DNA of 64,000 nucleotides from Hydrogenophilales bacterium 28-61-23. Its GTDB lineage: Bacteria > Pseudomonadota > Gammaproteobacteria > Burkholderiales > Thiobacillaceae. The stretch is from assembly GCA_002281555.1 (NCBI GenBank), contig NCGJ01000010.1, positions 290,419-354,418 on the forward strand. Direction: 5' to 3'. The translations under genes were made by a program, and so were the position numbers. Below, piece after piece: positions 1 through 10,924 of this stretch; positions within the stretch are counted from its first letter, which is position 1; every line of letters starts with the position of its first letter. The notes under the pieces were generated by a model. That model saw only the letters and a program-made list of their open reading frames with translations. It searched no databases and was not told the DNA's origin.

Positions 1-186
1 TAGATGTGCAAGTCTCGATATCTAGTGTTAACCCTTAAGCAATATTCATTCCTTATGCCACGCAAAACCCTAGCTTGTTGTTTTCATTAATTTCTTGATG
101 GGCGAAAAACCAAGTGGATTTGTCGGGATGTCAATTTCCTCGACAAGCCGATTTATGGCGGCCTGGCCATGATGGCTATGGGGCGC

Positions 187-217
187 AGGACATCGGGCGG
201 ATGTCGACAGCTATAAT
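187..217 (+). promoter_or_regulatory. Candidate sigma-70 promoter of the leu operon
   Basis: A perfect TATAAT is seen at 212-217. The best upstream partner is AGGACA at 187-192, which matches only the GACA part of the -35 consensus at a long 19-bp spacing. Transcription would begin near 224, leaving a leader of about 25 nt before leuC. An AAAGAAG run at 230-236 could act as ribosome binding site, though 13 nt from the ATG is long. Bases 1-186 are comparatively AT-rich at the left edge and show no convincing gene. Confidence 0.4.
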
Positions 218-249
218 CCATCCCCTTTCAAAGAAGATATTGCGCACCT

Positions 250-1665
250 ATGCAGCCTCGCAGTCTTTACGACAAACTTTGGGATGCCCATGTGGTTCAA
301 GAGGAATCCGATGGCACGGCCCTTCTTTATATCGATCGCCAGTTGGTGCACGAAGTCACCAGCCCGCAGGCGTTCGAGGGTTTGAAACTGGCCGATCGTA
401 AGCCGTGGCGCCTGGATACCCTGCTGGCGACGCCGGATCACAACGTGCCGACTACGGCGCGGACGGCGGGTAACGCCGGCATCGTCGATCCGATCTCGCG
501 CACGCAAGTCGAAACGCTGGACGCCAATTGCGCCGATTTCGGCATCACCGAGTTCAAGATCGACGATCTGCGCCAGGGTATCGTGCATGTCATCGGTCCG
601 GAGCAGGGGTTTACCCAGCCTGGCATGACGCTGGTGTGCGGCGATTCCCATACCAGCACCCATGGCGCTTTCGGGGCGCTGGCCTTTGGTATCGGCACTT
701 CGGAAGTCGAGCACGTACTGGCAACCCAGTGTTTGTGGATGAAAAAAGCCAGGGCCATGCAGGTTCTCGTCGATGGCGCGCTCAGCCCGGGCATTACGGC
801 CAAGGACATCGCGTTGGCGGTGATCGGCCAGATCGGCACCGCCGGCGGCACCGGCTATGCCATCGAGTTTGCCGGCTCAGCCATCCGCGCCCTGTCGATG
901 GAAGGGCGCATGACGCTATGCAATATGGCAATCGAGGCCGGCGCGCGCGCCGGCATGGTGGCGGTTGACGACAAGACCGTGGCGTACATGCGCGGTAGAC
1001 CTTATTCGCCCGCTGGTGCGTTGTGGGATCAGGCCGTTGCCTATTGGCGCACGCTGGTAAGCGATGCCGATGCGCGCTTCGATTCCGTCGTGCGGCTCGA
1101 TGCTGCCGCGATCAAACCGCAAGTCACCTGGGGCACCTCGCCGGAAATGGTGTTGCCAGTGGATGGTTGCGTGCCTGACCCGAAAGATGCGCCCAACCCT
1201 GTAAAGAAATCCGACTGGGAACGTGCGCTGCTTTATATGGGCTTGTCCGCCAATATGCCTATATCGGAAATTGACGTCGACAAGGTGTTCATCGGCTCCT
1301 GCACCAATTCCCGTATCGAAGACTTGCGCGAGGCCGCGGCTGTGGTCAAGGGCCGTAGCGTGGCGAGCAATATCCGTCTGGCGCTGGTGGTGCCGGGTTC
1401 CGGCCTGGTCAAGCAACAAGCCGAGGCGGAAGGTCTGGACAAGATTTTCCGAGCCGCCGGTTTTGAATGGCGCGAGCCGGGCTGCTCCATGTGTCTGGCC
1501 ATGAACGCCGACCGGCTGGAGCCGGGCGAACGTTGCGCCTCGACTTCCAACCGCAATTTCGAGGGCAGGCAAGGGCAGGGCGGCCGCACGCATCTGGTCA
1601 GCCCGGCGATGGCGGCGGCGGCGGCGGTATTTGGGCATTTTGTCGATATACGTGAGGTGATGTGA
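250..1665 (+). CDS. leuC: 3-isopropylmalate dehydratase large subunit
   Basis: LeuC and LeuD together isomerise 2-isopropylmalate to 3-isopropylmalate in leucine synthesis in the cytosol. The 471-residue protein has normal family length and starts with the typical [12 protein letters not shown]. The aconitase-type [4Fe-4S] ligands are visible: C351 in GSCTNSR, and C412 and C415 in the PGCSMC motif. [19 protein letters not shown] is the conserved family signature. It heads the cluster leuC, small lipoprotein, leuD, leuB. Its stop codon shares one base with the start of the small downstream gene, so the two are probably translationally coupled. Identification is firm. Confidence 0.98.
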   Translation: MQPRSLYDKLWDAHVVQEESDGTALLYIDRQLVHEVTSPQAFEGLKLADRKPWRLDTLLATPDHNVPTTARTAGNAGIVDPISRTQVETLDANCADFGITEFKIDDLRQGIVHVIGPEQGFTQPGMTLVCGDSHTSTHGAFGALAFGIGTSEVEHVLATQCLWMKKARAMQVLVDGALSPGITAKDIALAVIGQIGTAGGTGYAIEFAGSAIRALSMEGRMTLCNMAIEAGARAGMVAVDDKTVAYMRGRPYSPAGALWDQAVAYWRTLVSDADARFDSVVRLDAAAIKPQVTWGTSPEMVLPVDGCVPDPKDAPNPVKKSDWERALLYMGLSANMPISEIDVDKVFIGSCTNSRIEDLREAAAVVKGRSVASNIRLALVVPGSGLVKQQAEAEGLDKIFRAAGFEWREPGCSMCLAMNADRLEPGERCASTSNRNFEGRQGQGGRTHLVSPAMAAAAAVFGHFVDIREVM

Positions 1666-1829
1666 TGACGACTCCGCAAAAATGGATTCTGTTCGGCGTG
1701 GTGAAATTGGGGTTGCTGGCGCTGGCGGTGGGCGTGGTGTTCAGCATGTATGGCTGCAATACCGTGCGCGGCGTCGGCCAGGATCTCGAACAAGCCGGCG
1801 ATGCCATCAAGAAAGCGGCTGACAAATGA
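1665..1829 (+). CDS. Entericidin-like small lipoprotein between leuC and leuD
   Basis: This 54-codon gene begins [13 protein letters not shown]. It has a basic N-terminus, a hydrophobic stretch at residues 8-27 and a cysteine at C31 in the sequence MYGCNT, the hallmark of a lipoprotein signal. The tail [19 protein letters not shown], with paired charges and GxD/KKA features, is that of the entericidin EcnA/EcnB family of tiny membrane lipoproteins. Its ATG overlaps the leuC stop by one base (TGATG). Its own TGA overlaps the leuD start (ATGA at 1826), so it sits in a fully coupled reading chain. The lipobox is imperfect (residues -3 to -1 are MYG), so lipidation is an inference. The gene is short and easily missed. 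Confidence 0.85.
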   Translation: MTTPQKWILFGVVKLGLLALAVGVVFSMYGCNTVRGVGQDLEQAGDAIKKAADK

Positions 1830-2464
1830 GGCCATTCACCCGCGTTGAAGGTTTGGTCGCGCCCTTGGATCGCGCCAACGTCGATACCGATGCCATCATT
1901 CCCAAACAGTTTTTGAAGTCGATCAAGCGCACCGGATTCGGCCCGAATGCGTTCGATGAGTGGCGTTATCTGGATCGGGGCGAGCCGGGCATGGACAACG
2001 GCGCGCGGCCGCTGAACCCGGATTTCGTGCTCAATCAGGCCCGTTATCAGGGCGCGTCCGTGCTGTTGGCGCGGGAAAATTTCGGTTGCGGATCTTCGCG
2101 TGAACACGCGCCATGGGCGCTGGAAGACTATGGCTTTCGCGCCTTGATCGCGCCCAGCTATGCCGATATTTTCTACAACAACTGCTTTAAGAACGGTTTG
2201 CTGCCGATCATGTTGCCGGCTGAGATCGTTGACCGCCTGTTCCAGGAAACGCTGGCTGCTCCGGGTTACAAACTGGTTGTCGATCTGGCCGCGCAGACGG
2301 TCACCACGCCGAACGGTGCGGTATTCGTTTTTGATGTCGACGCGGAACGCAAAAATCGTCTGTTGAACGGTCTGGACGATATCAGCCTGACGCTGCAACA
2401 CACCGGCAAAATCCAGGCTTATGAAGCGCGACGCAAACTCGAAGCGCCCTGGCTTTTTGTCTGA
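1826..2464 (+). CDS. leuD: 3-isopropylmalate dehydratase small subunit
   Basis: LeuD forms the swivel-domain partner of LeuC in isopropylmalate isomerase. The 212-residue protein begins [22 protein letters not shown] and carries [15 protein letters not shown] at about residues 88-102, the conserved substrate-binding block of the family. Length is normal. The start ATG overlaps the stop of the upstream small lipoprotein by four bases (ATGA), which supports this start. leuB follows after 23 bp. Confidence 0.98.
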   Translation: MRPFTRVEGLVAPLDRANVDTDAIIPKQFLKSIKRTGFGPNAFDEWRYLDRGEPGMDNGARPLNPDFVLNQARYQGASVLLARENFGCGSSREHAPWALEDYGFRALIAPSYADIFYNNCFKNGLLPIMLPAEIVDRLFQETLAAPGYKLVVDLAAQTVTTPNGAVFVFDVDAERKNRLLNGLDDISLTLQHTGKIQAYEARRKLEAPWLFV

Positions 2465-2487
2465 CACACTCGCCTGAAAGGAAACTC

Positions 2488-3550
<1,063 letters not shown>

Positions 3551-3552
<2 letters not shown>

Positions 3553-3646
3553 AGCTAGTGAAACGTGAAATGTGAAATGTGAAACGTGGAGGGTAGTCAA
3601 GTGAGGGTTCGCCCTTTCACTTTTCACCCGCCACGTTTCACGCTTT
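3551..3646. repeat. Nested inverted repeat built from GTGAAACGTG units, leuB-asd spacer
   Basis: The spacer contains three to four direct GTGAAA(C/T)GT units at 3559-3589 and their reverse complement downstream. GTGAAACGTGG at 3579-3589 pairs perfectly with CCACGTTTCAC at 3631-3641. The outer arm AAAGC-TA-GTGAAACGTG (3551-3567) also pairs with CACGTTTCACGCTTT (3632-3646) apart from two extra bases. A small inner hairpin, GTGAGGG-TTCG-CCCTTTCAC, lies at 3601-3620. No U-tract follows, so it resembles a REP-like extragenic element more than a simple terminator. Confidence 0.7.
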
Positions 3647-3662
3647 AACTGAAGGTATCGAG

Positions 3663-4775
3663 ATGAAAAAAGTAGGTCTGATCGGTTGGCGCGGCATGGT
3701 GGGTTCGGTATTGATGGGGCGCATGAAGGAAGAACGGGATTTCGATGCCATCGAGCCGGTGTTCTTTACCACATCGAATGTCGGCGGCAAGGGGCCGGAC
3801 ATTGGCAAGGATGTGCCGGCTCTGAAAGATGCGATGTCCGTCGACGAACTCAAGGCGATGGATGTGATCATCACCGCGCAGGGTGGCGATTACACCAAAG
3901 AGGTGTATCCGAAGCTGCGCGCGGCCGGCTGGAATGGTTACTGGATCGACGCCGCGTCCACGCTGCGCATGCAGGACGAGGCCATCATCATCCTCGACCC
4001 GGTCAACAAGGACGTGATCAAGAACGGTCTGGCCAACGGCGTGAAAACCTATGTCGGCGGCAACTGCACGGTGTCGCTGATGCTGATGGCGATCGGCGGC
4101 CTGTTCGAGGCCGGTCTGATCGAGTGGATTTCGCCGATGACATATCAGGCCGCATCCGGTGCCGGTGCGCGCAACATGCGCGAGCTGATTCAGCAGATGG
4201 GCGCGGTCAACGCGGAAGTCAAATCATTGTTGGACGACCCGGCTTCCGCCATCCTGGAAATCGACAAGAAAGTGGCCGACTTCATTCGCTCCGACCGCTA
4301 TCCGCTCGACGCCTGGCCGGTACCGCTGGCCGGCAACCTGATTCCGTGGATCGACGTGGCTCTGGCCTCCGGACAATCCAAGGAAGAATGGAAGGCGCAG
4401 GTCGAGGCCAACAAGATACTTGGCCGCAGCAACCGGCAGATCCCGATCGACGGTCTGTGCGTCCGCGTCGGCGCGATGCGCTGCCACTCGCAGGCGCTCA
4501 CCATCAAGATGACCAGAGATGTGCCGATAGAGGACATTCATGGCCTTATCGCCGCCCATAACGACTGGGTGAAAGTCGTCCCCAACGATCGAGAAATCAC
4601 CATGCGTGAACTCACTCCCGCCGCTGTAACCGGCACGCTGACCGTTCCCGTGGGGCGGATGCGGAAGTTGAACATGGGGCCGGAGTATCTGACCGCTTTC
4701 ACGGTGGGCGACCAGCTTCTCTGGGGCGCGGCCGAACCCTTGCGCCGCATGCTGCGCATCATCCTGGAAGGTTGA
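3663..4775 (+). CDS. asd: Aspartate-semialdehyde dehydrogenase
   Basis: Asd reduces aspartyl-4-phosphate to aspartate semialdehyde, the branch point for lysine/diaminopimelate, threonine and methionine. The 370-residue protein begins [18 protein letters not shown], the dinucleotide-binding loop. The catalytic cysteine is C135 in [10 protein letters not shown]. The [12 protein letters not shown] segment and a C-terminal RRMLRII complete the gammaproteobacterial-type family pattern. The downstream usg paralogue overlaps it by four bases. Confidence 0.97.
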   Translation: MKKVGLIGWRGMVGSVLMGRMKEERDFDAIEPVFFTTSNVGGKGPDIGKDVPALKDAMSVDELKAMDVIITAQGGDYTKEVYPKLRAAGWNGYWIDAASTLRMQDEAIIILDPVNKDVIKNGLANGVKTYVGGNCTVSLMLMAIGGLFEAGLIEWISPMTYQAASGAGARNMRELIQQMGAVNAEVKSLLDDPASAILEIDKKVADFIRSDRYPLDAWPVPLAGNLIPWIDVALASGQSKEEWKAQVEANKILGRSNRQIPIDGLCVRVGAMRCHSQALTIKMTRDVPIEDIHGLIAAHNDWVKVVPNDREITMRELTPAAVTGTLTVPVGRMRKLNMGPEYLTAFTVGDQLLWGAAEPLRRMLRIILEG

Positions 4776-5740
4776 GCGTCTTGGCTTCTTCGTCGGCAGC
4801 ATCTCATTTCGATCTGGCCGTTCTTGGCGCGGATTCCCCTCTGGCTGAAGCGTTGTTGGCCATCCTCGATGAATGCGAAGTGCCGGTTGGGCGCTTGTTC
4901 GCGCTGACGCTGAGCGATGCCGATGCCAGCGCGACGTTTCAGGGCTCGTCATGGCCGCATCAGTCCGCGGCGGAATTCGACTACAGCCAGGCGCAGGCGT
5001 TGGTCGTGACCGGCCGAGGCGCGGCAATCGCGCGACTGGTCGATCGAGTTCGCGCCGACCGCCCGACGATGCCCATCCTCGACGTGAACGCGGCGGATAC
5101 GGTTGACGCATCGCCCGCCGTGATCGCGGCGCGTGTGATCAAGCCGATTGCCGCGTTGGCCGGTCTGGTTTCTGCCGAGGCGTTTGTGACCTTGCCCGTT
5201 TCGATGGCCGGCAAGGAAGGCGTCGAGGAGCTGGTTGAGCAAACGCGTGGTTTGTTCAACATGGAGAGTCCGGAACCGGAGGTGTTTCCTTTGCAAATCG
5301 CCTTCAACCTGATTCCGAAAATGCGGGAAAAGGGCGCGCCGTCTTATGAAACGCTGTTGGCGCAAACAACAGCCAGATTGGCGAATGGCGCGTCGGTCGG
5401 GTACACGGCGGTAACCGGTCCGTTGTTCTTCGGCGCGGCGATGGCGTTGCATGTGCGTACCGCCCAATCTCTGGATATCGAGTTGCTGCGCAACGCTTTG
5501 CAGCGTCAGGATGGCATTACGTTGATGGAAGTGGCTGAACTTGCCAACACGCCCGCCGCAATGCCAACGCCCGCCACGGATGCACAAGGCAGCCAGGATG
5601 TGTTTGTAGGCAGAATCGAGGTCGATGGAAATACATGCAGGCTCTGGCTGGTATTTGATCCAATTACTTTGGAGGCCGCGCAGATGGCGGCTGGTGTGGA
5701 AAATTGGATTGATAAGCCCGCAACTTCAATGCTAACGTAA
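4772..5740 (+). CDS. usg: USG-1-type, non-catalytic paralogue of aspartate-semialdehyde dehydrogenase
   Basis: The 322-residue protein has the Asd fold pattern: an N-terminal nucleotide-binding segment ([17 protein letters not shown]) and a dimerisation domain with [10 protein letters not shown]. The catalytic GGNC cysteine motif is absent, and the corresponding region reads [19 protein letters not shown]. This matches the usg genes found next to asd in many proteobacteria, whose role is unknown. The start is probably the TTG that overlaps the asd stop (TTGA). No good Shine-Dalgarno is visible, so coupling is likely. A second in-frame TTG lies 9 bases downstream. Confidence 0.85.
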   Translation: MSVLASSSAASHFDLAVLGADSPLAEALLAILDECEVPVGRLFALTLSDADASATFQGSSWPHQSAAEFDYSQAQALVVTGRGAAIARLVDRVRADRPTMPILDVNAADTVDASPAVIAARVIKPIAALAGLVSAEAFVTLPVSMAGKEGVEELVEQTRGLFNMESPEPEVFPLQIAFNLIPKMREKGAPSYETLLAQTTARLANGASVGYTAVTGPLFFGAAMALHVRTAQSLDIELLRNALQRQDGITLMEVAELANTPAAMPTPATDAQGSQDVFVGRIEVDGNTCRLWLVFDPITLEAAQMAAGVENWIDKPATSMLT

Positions 5741-5867
5741 GATTTGCTTCAGATAACGCGTCTAACCCCATGAGAAATTTCATAAATTCGGGCTTCAGGG
5801 GGTTAATGAAGGTTTCCAGGATGGCGACTGTCCCAAATGGTCTTTAAGACAGAGGATACAAGGCAAA

Positions 5868-8759
5868 GTGATGAACAAGACTAGAAAAATCAGTGGCTTA
5901 GTGTGGGCGTTGTTGTTGGCTTATGGTTCCGCCGACGCGGCCGGATTGGGCAAGCTTACTGTCCAGTCGACCTTGGGGCAGCCGCTCAGAGCGGAGATCG
6001 AGTTGTTATCGGTCACCAAGGAAGAGCTCGCCGACATTACGGCCCGGATCGCTAGCCCGGAAGCTTTTCGTCAAGCTCGAATCGATCGCCAGTCGGCGTT
6101 GGGCACTCTGCGTTTCAATGTCGATCAGCGCGCCAACGGACAACCGGTCATTCGCATTACCTCAACGGCGTCCATTCCCGACCCTTTCCTGGATATGTTG
6201 ATTGAACTGACCTGGAGTTCGGGGCGACTGGTGCGTGAGTACACGGTTCTGCTTGACCCGCCAGTGTCCGCCAAACCGGTCGAAGTCGTCCGGCCGGCAA
6301 CCACCCCCGAGGTTGCCCGTGATGGCGCGGCCAGATCCTCGGCCCAACCCGCGACGGAGGCCGCCGCCGAAGCGCCGTTGGTGAAACCGGCCGCGCCCGC
6401 GATTGCCGCGCCCACGCCTAAACGCTATGGGCCGATCAAGTCCGGTGAAACATTGCGCGCCATCGCGGGCAAGCTAAAACCGGTCGATGTCAGTCTGGAG
6501 CAGATGATGGTCGGCTTGTATCAGGCCAACCCGGGCGCATTCCAGAACAACAACATGAACCGCCTCAACCGCGGTCGTGTGCTGAATGTGCCGGGCGCGG
6601 AGGCCGTTCGTGCCAATACGAGGACCGAAGCGGCTCGAACCGTGCATGGGCATGCCACGGAGTGGTATGCCTACCGCCGCAAGCTGGCGGAAATGGCCGG
6701 CGAAGCCGCGCCGGCGATCGGTGAAGAGAAAGCCGCCGGCAAGATCGTGGCAAAAGAAGAGGCCAAGCCGGCACCCGCCGCCGCCGCGCCGAAGGACGTG
6801 CTCAAACTCTCCAAGGGCGAACCTGGCACAGGCGGCAAGGCGGATGCCAAGACCCAGGAAAGAATGCATGCGATGGAGGAGGAGCTGGCCGCTAAAGGCC
6901 GCGCGCTCCAGGAAGCACAGGATCGCGTCAGTCAACTCGAGCGTACCGTCCGCGATATGCAGAAGCTGCTCGAGCTGAAACAGCAGGAGGCGCTGAAGCC
7001 GCCGCCGGCGCAGCCCGCACCCAGTCATGCCGCACCGGCAACCCCGGCCGAAGAAAAACCCGCAGCGCCCCCGCCGGCGGAGGCCAATCAGCCCAAACCG
7101 GCTCCGGTTGTCGCCGCGCCCTTGCCCGTGGCTGAACCCAGTTCAAGCTGGATTTCCACGTTCATCAGCAATCCCATTTACATCGGAGGCATTGTTGCCG
7201 CGATTCTGCTCTCGGCGCTGCTCTGGATGATGATGGTAGGCAGCAGGCGTCGTCAGGGTTTGACCAACTTTGAAGACAGCATCATGACCGGCGGCGAATT
7301 CAAGAATAACGCCGTGTTCAATGCGTCCGCGGGCAATGCGGCGGCGGGTACCTCAACTGAAGGCAGCATGTTGCTGACCGACTTCAGCCGGCTGGGCATG
7401 GGGGCTATCGACAGTCATGAGGTCGATCCGATCGCCGAGGCCGAGGTTTACATGGCCTATGGCCGAGATGCGCAAGCCGAGGAAATTCTGCGTGAAGCGC
7501 TGGTCAAGGACCCCAGCAGACATGAGATCGCGCTCAAACTGCTGGAGCTTTATGCCTCGCGCAAGGATACGACCAGCTTTGAAACCACAGCCAGCGAGTT
7601 GTACGCTGGCACGGGCGGTCAGAACACGCCGGTCTGGCAACGTGCGGCTGAAATGGGACGTTCCATCGATCAGCAGAATCCGCTCTATCGCGTGGCGGCG
7701 CCGCAATCCGGATCCTCGCTGACACCACCCGCCACCGTATCGGCCGTATCGGCGCCTGTTGCCGCCGGCTTTGCCGCGACCGCCTCGCCTTCCGAGCTCA
7801 AGCCAGCCCAGCCGCCTGCCGCGCAAGCGCCAGCCGACCTGGGCGACCTGGAGGAATTGGCGGGAATCGGGGATTGGGGCGATTCCAGCAAGACCAGCGG
7901 CAACGATCTCGATTTTTCCTCTACTCCGGCCCCGGATTGGGGCGCACCGACGACGCCGAAAGCCGCGCCCGCGCCCGAACCGCTATCCGCCCCTGTATCG
8001 GAACGGACGTCGCCACAGGCGGACGATCACTCGATGGAGTTCGATAGTGCGCCCGAGTATCAGCAGCCATCAATTCCTGTCGCGGAACCCGCAGCCGAGT
8101 TGATCGCGCCGGAGCCTTCGTTTGGCGCCCCGGAGCTGGTGGGCCAGCCGGAAACCGATGAACTCGACTTGAGTTCTCTCGATAGCTTCGAGTCTGAGCC
8201 AGAACTGCCGGAGATGGCTGTTGGGGCGCATGAAGAGTTCGACGAACTGGCTTTGCCACCGGAATCCGATGCCGCTCTGCCTGAAACGATGCCCGTCCTC
8301 GATCTCACCGGCATTGACCTGGAGTTGGCTTCCGAAGAGCTGCCCGCCGCCGACGAACTCAGCGCGCCGGTTGCCGATCTGATTGAGGAGTTCGTGGCAG
8401 AACCTGTCGCGGAACCTGAATCTGAACAAGAAGTCGCGCCTGACTTCGATCAGTTCGCCGAGTTGGCCGCCGCTGATTTTGAGCCCGCGGCGGAGTCGCT
8501 GCCTGAACCCGCGTTTGAAGCCCCAAGCGAAGCTTCGCTGGCGGAAGCACCGTCGGTCGAATCTGAGCTGATCGAGGCGGCGCCAGCAGGTATCGATGCG
8601 GAGTTGTTCGAAGAGGTCAATACCAAACTCGATCTGGCGCGGGCTTATCTGGAAATGGGCGATCGTGAGGGTGCCCACGAAATTCTTCAGGAAGTCATCG
8701 GCGAAGGCGATGCACAGCAAAAAGCCGAAGCTGAAAAACTGCTCGCCGAGTCAGCCTGA
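5868..8759 (+). CDS. fimV: FimV family pilus/polarity hub protein
   Basis: FimV is an inner-membrane LysM protein that organises type IV pili, type II secretion and cell-pole proteins. The 963-residue protein begins with a signal peptide (cleavage near GSADA-AGLG, residue 25). The conserved periplasmic domain follows (LGKLTVQSTLGQPLRAEIEL). A LysM-like segment lies at about residues 186-240, a coiled coil at about 320-370, one transmembrane helix at about 436-458, a long acidic low-complexity cytoplasmic part and the FimV C-terminal TPR motif (DLARAYLEMGDREGAHEILQ). GTG 5868 or ATG 5871 could be the start. The gene position next to truA is typical of betaproteobacteria. Confidence 0.95.
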   Translation: MMNKTRKISGLVWALLLAYGSADAAGLGKLTVQSTLGQPLRAEIELLSVTKEELADITARIASPEAFRQARIDRQSALGTLRFNVDQRANGQPVIRITSTASIPDPFLDMLIELTWSSGRLVREYTVLLDPPVSAKPVEVVRPATTPEVARDGAARSSAQPATEAAAEAPLVKPAAPAIAAPTPKRYGPIKSGETLRAIAGKLKPVDVSLEQMMVGLYQANPGAFQNNNMNRLNRGRVLNVPGAEAVRANTRTEAARTVHGHATEWYAYRRKLAEMAGEAAPAIGEEKAAGKIVAKEEAKPAPAAAAPKDVLKLSKGEPGTGGKADAKTQERMHAMEEELAAKGRALQEAQDRVSQLERTVRDMQKLLELKQQEALKPPPAQPAPSHAAPATPAEEKPAAPPPAEANQPKPAPVVAAPLPVAEPSSSWISTFISNPIYIGGIVAAILLSALLWMMMVGSRRRQGLTNFEDSIMTGGEFKNNAVFNASAGNAAAGTSTEGSMLLTDFSRLGMGAIDSHEVDPIAEAEVYMAYGRDAQAEEILREALVKDPSRHEIALKLLELYASRKDTTSFETTASELYAGTGGQNTPVWQRAAEMGRSIDQQNPLYRVAAPQSGSSLTPPATVSAVSAPVAAGFAATASPSELKPAQPPAAQAPADLGDLEELAGIGDWGDSSKTSGNDLDFSSTPAPDWGAPTTPKAAPAPEPLSAPVSERTSPQADDHSMEFDSAPEYQQPSIPVAEPAAELIAPEPSFGAPELVGQPETDELDLSSLDSFESEPELPEMAVGAHEEFDELALPPESDAALPETMPVLDLTGIDLELASEELPAADELSAPVADLIEEFVAEPVAEPESEQEVAPDFDQFAELAAADFEPAAESLPEPAFEAPSEASLAEAPSVESELIEAAPAGIDAELFEEVNTKLDLARAYLEMGDREGAHEILQEVIGEGDAQQKAEAEKLLAESA

Positions 8760-8793
8760 TTTAGCCTGTTCGGTCCGATTTTCCGGTGAGCCA

Positions 8794-9411
8794 GTGTCCC
8801 TAGTGCCGCATCCGGCAAGTCGTATCCTGATCTATCTGTTGGCGGCCCTGGCATTCCCGGGGCTGCCTTTTTTTATGGTGTTGCCTGTGTTGCTGCTGGC
8901 GCTGCTGATTTTGCGCGTGCAGCGGCGTTCACCGCTGAATTTGCTTTTTCGCACGCGATGGCTGCTTCTGGTATTGCTTTTTGGCTACGCATACAGTCTG
9001 CCCGGGGAGCCGCTCTGGCAAGCTTTTGGGAGCCTGTCGCCCAGCCGGGAGGGGATTTTGCGCGGGGCGGCGTCTTCCATCCATTTGATTGTTTTGCTGC
9101 TTTGGCTGGATGTGTTGGTATTGAGCATGCCGGTCAATGATTTACTGGCGGGATTGTTTCAATTGATGCGGCCGATTGCGAAGATGGGTCTTGCCCCCCA
9201 TACCGCCGCCCTGCGTTTGGGGCTCACATTGCGCGCGATCGAAGACCTCGAGCGCGGCAGCGGCAATCTGCGCGGTTTGCTCAATCTGGGCCATTCCGTC
9301 CCCATTCCGCAACAATTCTCCATCCAGTTGCTTCCATTGCGCGTTTTCGATGTGGTCACGCCCGGACTCTTGTTTGCGCTATTCATCTGCGACTGGGCAA
9401 TCTTCAAGTGA
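8794..9411 (+). CDS. Polytopic membrane protein, CbiQ/EcfT-like
   Basis: A protein of about 205 residues with roughly five hydrophobic segments. The C-terminal half has MPVNDLLAGL, LMRPIAKMG and ALRLGLTLRAIEDLE, which resemble the coupling region of CbiQ/EcfT transmembrane components of energy-coupling-factor transporters. No ECF ATPase or substrate-binding subunit is nearby, so a transport role is not established. GTG 8794 is the first plausible start after the fimV stop and GTG 8803 is an alternative; the GGTGAG at 8785-8790 fits the latter better. The stop overlaps the truA start (GTGA). Confidence 0.6.
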   Translation: MSLVPHPASRILIYLLAALAFPGLPFFMVLPVLLLALLILRVQRRSPLNLLFRTRWLLLVLLFGYAYSLPGEPLWQAFGSLSPSREGILRGAASSIHLIVLLLWLDVLVLSMPVNDLLAGLFQLMRPIAKMGLAPHTAALRLGLTLRAIEDLERGSGNLRGLLNLGHSVPIPQQFSIQLLPLRVFDVVTPGLLFALFICDWAIFK

Positions 9412-10277
9412 GCGTGATAAGCGCCGCCGCGGGCCGCGATATGGAGCCCGCTCTTCCTGAACTCGCGCGGATTGCGCTCGGTGTCGAATACGACGGGCGT
9501 AATTTTTGCGGTTGGCAGACCCAGCCAAATGGTTGTTCCCTGCAAAACCATCTCGAGCGCGCCCTGGCCGAAGTCCACACCGCGCCGGTACAGACCGTGA
9601 CCGCCGGGCGAACCGATGCCGGCGTGCATGCGGTGGCTCAGGTCGTGCATTTCGATATGCGCAATTTCCGGCCGGAACATGCCTGGGTATTCGGTACCAA
9701 TTCGCGTTTGCCAGCGGGCATGTCCGTGCTCTGGGCGAAAGCCATGCCACCTGATTTTCACGCCCGCTTTGGCGCCATCGAACGCACCTACCGTTACGTC
9801 CTGCTGAATCAGCCTGTGCGTCCCGCCTTGCTGGCCGGCCGGGTTGGCTGGATACACGGCGATCTGGATGTGGCGTTGATGAACGAGGCCGCGCGCTGGT
9901 TCATCGGCGAGCAGGATTTCTCCGCATTCCGCGCCGCCGAATGCCAAGCCAGGACGCCGGTGCGCGATTTGCGCGCCGCGCGGGTCTGGCGCCAGGGCGA
10001 GTGCGTGCAGTTCGAGTTTCGCGCCAATGCGTTTTTGCACCATCAGGTGCGCAACATGGTCGGCGCCCTGGTCTGGGTCGGCTTGCGCCGGCGTCCGCCG
10101 GATTGGATCGGGGAGGTCTTGCAGACACGGGATCGGACCCGCGCCGCCGCCACCTTCGCGGCGGATGGCCTCTATCTGGCCGATGTTCGTTACGATGCGC
10201 GCTTCGCTGTGCCGACGCGGCCTGATATCGGTCCGCTCGGCTTCTTTCCACCGCCTCCCCCCATTTCACAGCCATGA
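9408..10277 (+). CDS. truA: tRNA pseudouridine(38-40) synthase
   Basis: TruA isomerises uridines 38-40 in the anticodon stem-loop of tRNAs. The catalytic aspartate is in AGRTDAGVHA (D70 from this GTG start). GVEYDGRNFCGWQ, FHARFGAIERTYRYVL and HHQVRNMVGALVWVG are family blocks. The GTG start overlaps the upstream stop by four bases. ATG 9441 is an alternative that removes 11 residues and would also leave a normal protein. The stop lies in the first copy of a 15-bp tandem repeat that also supplies the trpF start. Confidence 0.96.
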   Translation: MSVISAAAGRDMEPALPELARIALGVEYDGRNFCGWQTQPNGCSLQNHLERALAEVHTAPVQTVTAGRTDAGVHAVAQVVHFDMRNFRPEHAWVFGTNSRLPAGMSVLWAKAMPPDFHARFGAIERTYRYVLLNQPVRPALLAGRVGWIHGDLDVALMNEAARWFIGEQDFSAFRAAECQARTPVRDLRAARVWRQGECVQFEFRANAFLHHQVRNMVGALVWVGLRRRPPDWIGEVLQTRDRTRAAATFAADGLYLADVRYDARFAVPTRPDIGPLGFFPPPPPISQP

Positions 10278-10310
10278 CGCTCACAGCCATGACGCTCACA
10301 GCCATGACGC
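10266..10310 (+). repeat. Three perfect 15-bp tandem copies spanning the truA stop and trpF start
   Basis: The unit TCACAGCCATGACGC occurs at 10266-10280, 10281-10295 and 10296-10310 without a mismatch. Each copy contains ATGAC, so each offers an in-frame trpF start, and the first also contains the truA TGA. Because the unit is 15 bp, copy-number change would not alter either frame; it would only add or remove MTLTA repeats at the TrpF N-terminus. Confidence 0.95.
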
Positions 10311-10924
10311 GCGTAAAAATCTGCGGAATCACCCGCCCGGAAGATGGCCTGGCCGCCGCCTATGCCGGCGCGGATGCCATCGGCCTGGTGTTCTATGCCA
10401 AGAGTCCGCGCAACGTCGCGCTGGATCGGGCCGCAAGCATCGTGCGCGCGCTGCCGCCATTCGTGACCAGCGTTGCACTGTTCGTCAATCCACAACCCGA
10501 GGCGGTCGTCGCGGTTTTGCGGTGCGTTCGGCCCGATTTGCTGCAATTTCACGGCGAGGAATCGCCCGAGTTCTGCCGCAGTTTCGGCGTGCCCTATCTG
10601 AAAGCGGTGCGAGTCCGGCCGGAAACCGATTTGTTACAATCCGCCGCCTTATATGCGGATGCCCAAGGGTTGTTGCTGGATGCCTGGAGCGATGCGGCGC
10701 ATGGCGGTACCGGCGAACGTTTCGACTGGAACCTGATTCCCGCCGATTTGCCCAAACCGCCTATCCTTGCCGGGGGTTTGAGTCCCGCCAATGTCCGCCG
10801 CGCCATTGAAACGGTGCAGCCGTGGGCGGTGGATGTTTCCAGCGGCGTCGAGGTCTCGAAGGGCATCAAGGATGCGGCGCTGATCGCCGCTTTCATGAAG
10901 GAAGTAAGAAATGCAAATGTCTGA
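10304..10924 (+). CDS. trpF: Phosphoribosylanthranilate isomerase
   Basis: TrpF catalyses the Amadori rearrangement of phosphoribosyl anthranilate in tryptophan synthesis. From ATG 10304 the protein is [15 protein letters not shown], with the catalytic cysteine C7 and the later LLLDAWSD carrying the catalytic aspartate, and ends after 206 residues. ATGs at 10274 and 10289 are in frame and add MTLTA pentapeptides. The innermost is preferred because family members begin directly at the first beta strand. The 3' end overlaps trpB. Confidence 0.95.
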   Translation: MTRVKICGITRPEDGLAAAYAGADAIGLVFYAKSPRNVALDRAASIVRALPPFVTSVALFVNPQPEAVVAVLRCVRPDLLQFHGEESPEFCRSFGVPYLKAVRVRPETDLLQSAALYADAQGLLLDAWSDAAHGGTGERFDWNLIPADLPKPPILAGGLSPANVRRAIETVQPWAVDVSSGVEVSKGIKDAALIAAFMKEVRNANV

